From: a virus
IMG/VR virus record: IMGVR_UViG_3300034375_009683
Location: 1 to 20,201 of that record
Strand: one strand, 5' to 3'
Length of the DNA: 20,201 bases
Of this stretch, positions 17,780-20,201 are shown piece after piece; within the stretch, counting starts at the first letter, position 1; the number at the start of each line of letters is the position of its first letter. The position numbers and the translations under genes were made by a program. Under the pieces are notes generated by a model, which made no database searches, was not told the origin of the DNA, and worked only from the letters and a program-made list of their open reading frames with translations.

Positions 17780-17798
17780 GGTTTAATCATTTCACATT

Positions 17799-17835
17799 CC
17801 AAAAATAATACTTGACATCAGGTCTTATTTTTTGG
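17799..17835. repeat. 37-bp imperfect inverted repeat over the -35 element
   Basis: The left arm at 17799-17815 starts CCAAAAATAAT and the right arm at 17818-17835 ends CTTATTTTTTGG. They pair with one bulged base, one mismatch and one G-U pair around a CA centre. The repeat contains the -35 box and the whole spacer and stops exactly at the -10 box. It could be an operator for a dimeric regulator or, read as RNA, a weak terminator with a U-rich right arm for the upstream operon. Confidence 0.6.
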
Positions 17836-17841
17836 TATAAT
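17812..17841 (+). promoter_or_regulatory. Near-consensus sigma70 promoter
   Basis: TTGACA at 17812-17817 and TATAAT at 17836-17841 are both perfect consensus hexamers, with an 18-bp spacer. Transcription would start near 17848, leaving a leader of about 17 bases containing GGAGGT (17851-17856), 8 bases before the ATG at 17865. It lies in the only sizeable intergenic gap after the tape measure and would drive the last three genes using the host RNA polymerase. Confidence 0.85.
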
Positions 17842-17864
17842 TAACAGATTGGAGGTATAAATAA

Positions 17865-18200
17865 ATGGCAGCTGGGACTTACAATTTTACATTGGAACAA
17901 GGATCGACATTCAGTCGCCGTTTAACTGTGCAAGAAAATAATTCAGCACTTGATTTAACTGGGTATTCAGGACGGATGCAAATGCGTTCAACCCACGACT
18001 CAGACACCATTATTCTTTCTTTTACAGTCACAGTCTCTGACGCCTCTTCTGGACAGTTAACCACTACTGCTAGTGCTACAACAACAGCTAGTATTACTCC
18101 AGGAATTTATGTATATGATTTAGAAATTGAATCAAGTGCAGGCACTGTAACTCGACTTATGCAGGGAAACATAACAGTTACACCTGAAGTTACAAGATAA
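17865..18200 (+). CDS. Small beta-sandwich virion protein (Ig-like, baseplate/fibre associated)
   Basis: A 111-residue protein. The order of elements, TFSRRLTVQENNSALDLTGY, then RMQMRSTHDSDTIILSF, then TTASITPGIYVYDLEIESS, then VTRLMQGNITVTPEVTR, matches a small beta-sandwich protein that I recall in many phage structural regions (a polar strand, a 'dltGy..r.qiR' strand, a 'pG.Y.yDle' strand, 'G.v.v..evT'). It probably decorates or connects fibres. It is the first gene after the promoter, and its GGAGGT and 8-base spacing are close to optimal. The start region has somewhat higher GC than the upstream genes. Confidence 0.65.
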   Translation: MAAGTYNFTLEQGSTFSRRLTVQENNSALDLTGYSGRMQMRSTHDSDTIILSFTVTVSDASSGQLTTTASATTTASITPGIYVYDLEIESSAGTVTRLMQGNITVTPEVTR

Positions 18201-18568
18201 TGGCAATAACAATAACAGTTGAAGAAATCAACAACAATGTGGTACTGGAGCAATCAGACAACCCAATAACAGTATCAACAACCCTAGACTTAGTAACAAT
18301 TGGAGGACTAGCTTCAGATATAACAGTAGAAGCACATAATACAGTTCCTTCAGGAAGTCTACAAAATGCTATAAATATATTAGCAGACCAGTTTTTTAGA
18401 GGAGCAAGCGCTCCTTCAGGAAGTAATTTAGAGGAAGGAGATCTTTGGTACGACACTGATGATGATCAGCTTAAAGTATATAGAGAAACCTCCACTAATG
18501 TTTTTGAATTCGTACCCCTTGCAGCAGCAACGGATACAATGGACAACCTAGATGGAGGACAATTCTAG
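18200..18568 (+). CDS. Small tail fibre-associated protein with GDLWYDTDDDQLKVY motif
   Basis: A 122-residue protein. The N-terminal half has beta strands (MAITITVEEINNNVVLEQ, ITVSTTLDLVTIG). Residues about 55-105 contain SLQNAINILADQFF, then GASAPSGSNLEEGDLWYDTDDDQLKVYRE, a module frequent in marine phage tail fibres. Here it is a stand-alone short protein rather than part of a long fibre. The start overlaps the previous TAA by one base, and no strong Shine-Dalgarno is seen. It may act as a fibre connector or as a partner of the fibre encoded next. Confidence 0.65.
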   Translation: MAITITVEEINNNVVLEQSDNPITVSTTLDLVTIGGLASDITVEAHNTVPSGSLQNAINILADQFFRGASAPSGSNLEEGDLWYDTDDDQLKVYRETSTNVFEFVPLAAATDTMDNLDGGQF

Positions 18569-18588
18569 GAGTCAAATAGGAAGAAATT

Positions 18589-20190
18589 ATGGCACAAACA
18601 ATAAAAATTAAAAGAAGTACCACGGCCGCCGCTCCTTCCAGCGCTCTTGGTGCAGGTGAGTTAGCCTATTCGTTTAATTCGGATAAGCTATTCATCGGTC
18701 CTGCTACAGGTTCTACTAATGCGATTATAGGTGGAGCCACTTATGTCAATCTATTAGATCACACAGCAGGTACACTAACCGCAAGTTCTGCAATTATAGT
18801 TGACTCTGATAGTAAAATAGATCAATTAAAGACTGCTAACTTAACAATAGGAGCAAACTCAATAACATCTTCATCAGGAGATGTAGACATTGTAGCAGCA
18901 GCCAATTTAGACTTAGATCTAACTGGCGGAACTATAGACTTAACTTCACAAGCTACAGAATTGAGTATTATTGATAACTCTGGAACATCTTTTGTAATCA
19001 CAGAAGGTGCCAATGCTTATTTAACTTTTGATACTACAAACTCAGCAGAGAAAATTACACTAGGTAAAAAATTAGAAGCTGGTTCAGTAGAAATAGAAGG
19101 TTCTGCTTTTGATATTAATGGTGGATCAATTGATGGTGCTGATATTGGTGCCAACGATGCTGCCTTTAACATTACTTCAACAGGAACAATTAACTTTAAC
19201 TCTGCTACAGTATCAGACTTAGGTTCTGTTACAACTGTAGATATTAATGGCGGTACAATTGATGGTGTTACTATTGGAGGTAGTTCTGCAGGAGCTATTA
19301 CTGGTACAACTATTGAAGGTACAACTTTAACAGACGGCACAGCAACAATTACAAGTGGTGGAATATCTGGCATTACTCAACTAGATGTTGATAATGTAAG
19401 AATAGATGGAAATACAATTTCTACTACAAACTCAAATGGTAATTTAACATTAAGTCCAAATGGTACAGGCACAGTTGTCGTACCGAGTGGTTATAAAGAT
19501 AGAGCAGGCTTTGGAGCAACTTCTCTTGTAACAAAAGAATATGTTGATGCAGTTAAAGTAGGATTAGACGTAAAAGATTCCGCAAGAGTTGCTACAACAG
19601 GATCAAACATTGATCTTTCTAGCGCTCCAGCAGCAATTGATGGTGTTACTCTAACTTCTGGTGACAGAGTTCTTGTAAAAGATCAATCAACAGCTTCTGC
19701 AAATGGTATTTATACATATGCAGGTAGCGGAAATTCAATGACACGAGCAACTGATTTTGATGCAGATGCTGAAGTTACAAGTGGTGCTTTTGTATTTATT
19801 GAAGAAGGTACTACAAACGGTGATAATGGATTTGTACTAACTACAGATGGCTCTATTACTGTTGGAACAACTAACTTAGCTTTTGCTCAGTTCTCAGGTG
19901 CAGGATCAATTACAGCAGGAGATGCTTTATCAAAATCTGGTAATACATTAGATGTTAATGTAGATGATCAGACAATTGAAGTATCTGGCGATAATCTTAG
20001 ATTAAAAGGAATTACCCAAACTGCAACTGGTGACTTAATATTTGGTAACACAAATGGAGCAAACACAGGATATCAAAGACTAGCAATTGGAACATATGAT
20101 TCTACAAATAGTGTTGGTCAGATATTACAAGTTGGAGCAAATAGCACAGTAACTTGGTCAAGCACAATTGACGGGGGAACATTCTCCTAA
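18589..20190 (+). CDS. Tail fibre protein
   Basis: A 533-residue protein. The N-terminus (TIKIKRSTTAAAPSSALGAG, then ELAYSFNSDKLFIG) is the adsorption-fibre opening typical of T4-like cyanophage and other marine phage structural proteins. Residues about 60-300 are a glycine-rich beta-helix-like shaft; DINGGSIDGADIG at about 175 and DINGGTIDGVTIG at about 218 show a repeat 43 residues apart. Residues about 305-450 hold a conserved fibre module (TKEYVDAVKVGLDVKDSARVA, GVTLTSGDRVLVKDQ, NGIYTYAG, TRATDFD). The end (GQILQVGANSTVTWSSTIDG) is the usual short C-terminal cap. It probably trimerises and binds the host surface. AGGAAG at 18578-18583 supports the start. The first 25 codons are visibly GC-richer than the rest, hinting at a mosaic boundary. 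Confidence 0.85.
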   Translation: MAQTIKIKRSTTAAAPSSALGAGELAYSFNSDKLFIGPATGSTNAIIGGATYVNLLDHTAGTLTASSAIIVDSDSKIDQLKTANLTIGANSITSSSGDVDIVAAANLDLDLTGGTIDLTSQATELSIIDNSGTSFVITEGANAYLTFDTTNSAEKITLGKKLEAGSVEIEGSAFDINGGSIDGADIGANDAAFNITSTGTINFNSATVSDLGSVTTVDINGGTIDGVTIGGSSAGAITGTTIEGTTLTDGTATITSGGISGITQLDVDNVRIDGNTISTTNSNGNLTLSPNGTGTVVVPSGYKDRAGFGATSLVTKEYVDAVKVGLDVKDSARVATTGSNIDLSSAPAAIDGVTLTSGDRVLVKDQSTASANGIYTYAGSGNSMTRATDFDADAEVTSGAFVFIEEGTTNGDNGFVLTTDGSITVGTTNLAFAQFSGAGSITAGDALSKSGNTLDVNVDDQTIEVSGDNLRLKGITQTATGDLIFGNTNGANTGYQRLAIGTYDSTNSVGQILQVGANSTVTWSSTIDGGTFS

Positions 20191-20201
20191 ATAAATTTTT
20201 C

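Noticed and set aside
20191-20201. Terminator after the fibre gene
   Set aside because: Only 11 bases remain, with a short T run and no stem; the window ends too soon to judge.

Overview
The window is a contiguous stretch of the late (virion-structure) region of a tailed bacteriophage. Every supported gene is on the + strand and the genes are packed almost end to end. The order is the classic long-tail order: tail terminator, tail tube, tail assembly chaperones, tape measure, distal tail / tip proteins, receptor-binding accessories, fibre. No sheath gene lies between the terminator and the tape measure, so a siphovirus (long, non-contractile tail) is the most economical reading. The 1623-residue tape measure would correspond to a tail of roughly 240 nm at about 0.15 nm per residue. 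The DNA is A+T rich. Several small proteins and the last fibre protein have sequence styles that I associate with marine phages of cyanobacteria, SAR11 and other alphaproteobacteria. I therefore infer an uncultured marine phage with a low-GC host. Good Shine-Dalgarno sequences in front of several genes argue against a Bacteroidetes host, but the host cannot be fixed from this window.

Layout. 1-287: 3' end of a tail-terminator-like gene. 350-2835: two successive tail-tube-type genes (518 and 308 aa), apparently paralogous two-domain proteins. 2850-3633: two tail assembly chaperone genes in different frames, with a plausible +1 frameshift site that would join them. 3634-8505: tape measure. 8505-9221: distal-tail-like protein. 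9221-15352: 2043-aa tail tip / central fibre protein of the lambda J type, with an FN3-like domain and three near-identical 49-residue repeats near its C-terminus. 15352-17175: three tandem genes with the same N-terminal module and unrelated C-terminal parts, probably a family of tip-attached receptor-binding or accessory proteins. 17172-17779: two small structural proteins. 17780-17864: the only sizeable non-coding gap in the second half, holding a near-consensus sigma70 promoter overlapped by a 37-bp imperfect inverted repeat. 17865-20190: three structural genes ending with a tail-fibre protein.

How it works together. The tube proteins polymerise around the chaperone-coated tape measure. 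The distal-tail and J-like proteins form the initiator/tip. The paralogous small proteins and the final fibre probably decorate the tip and contact the host. Translation seems heavily coupled: five start/stop pairs overlap by one base (TAATG) and two overlap by four bases (ATGA). The internal promoter would give the last three genes an independent, higher or differently timed supply. I saw no RNA genes, CRISPR, integrase, transposase or defence genes. The most interesting points are the possible UUU_CGU +1 frameshift, the promoter/palindrome overlap, the triplicated N-terminal module, and the tube gene pair.
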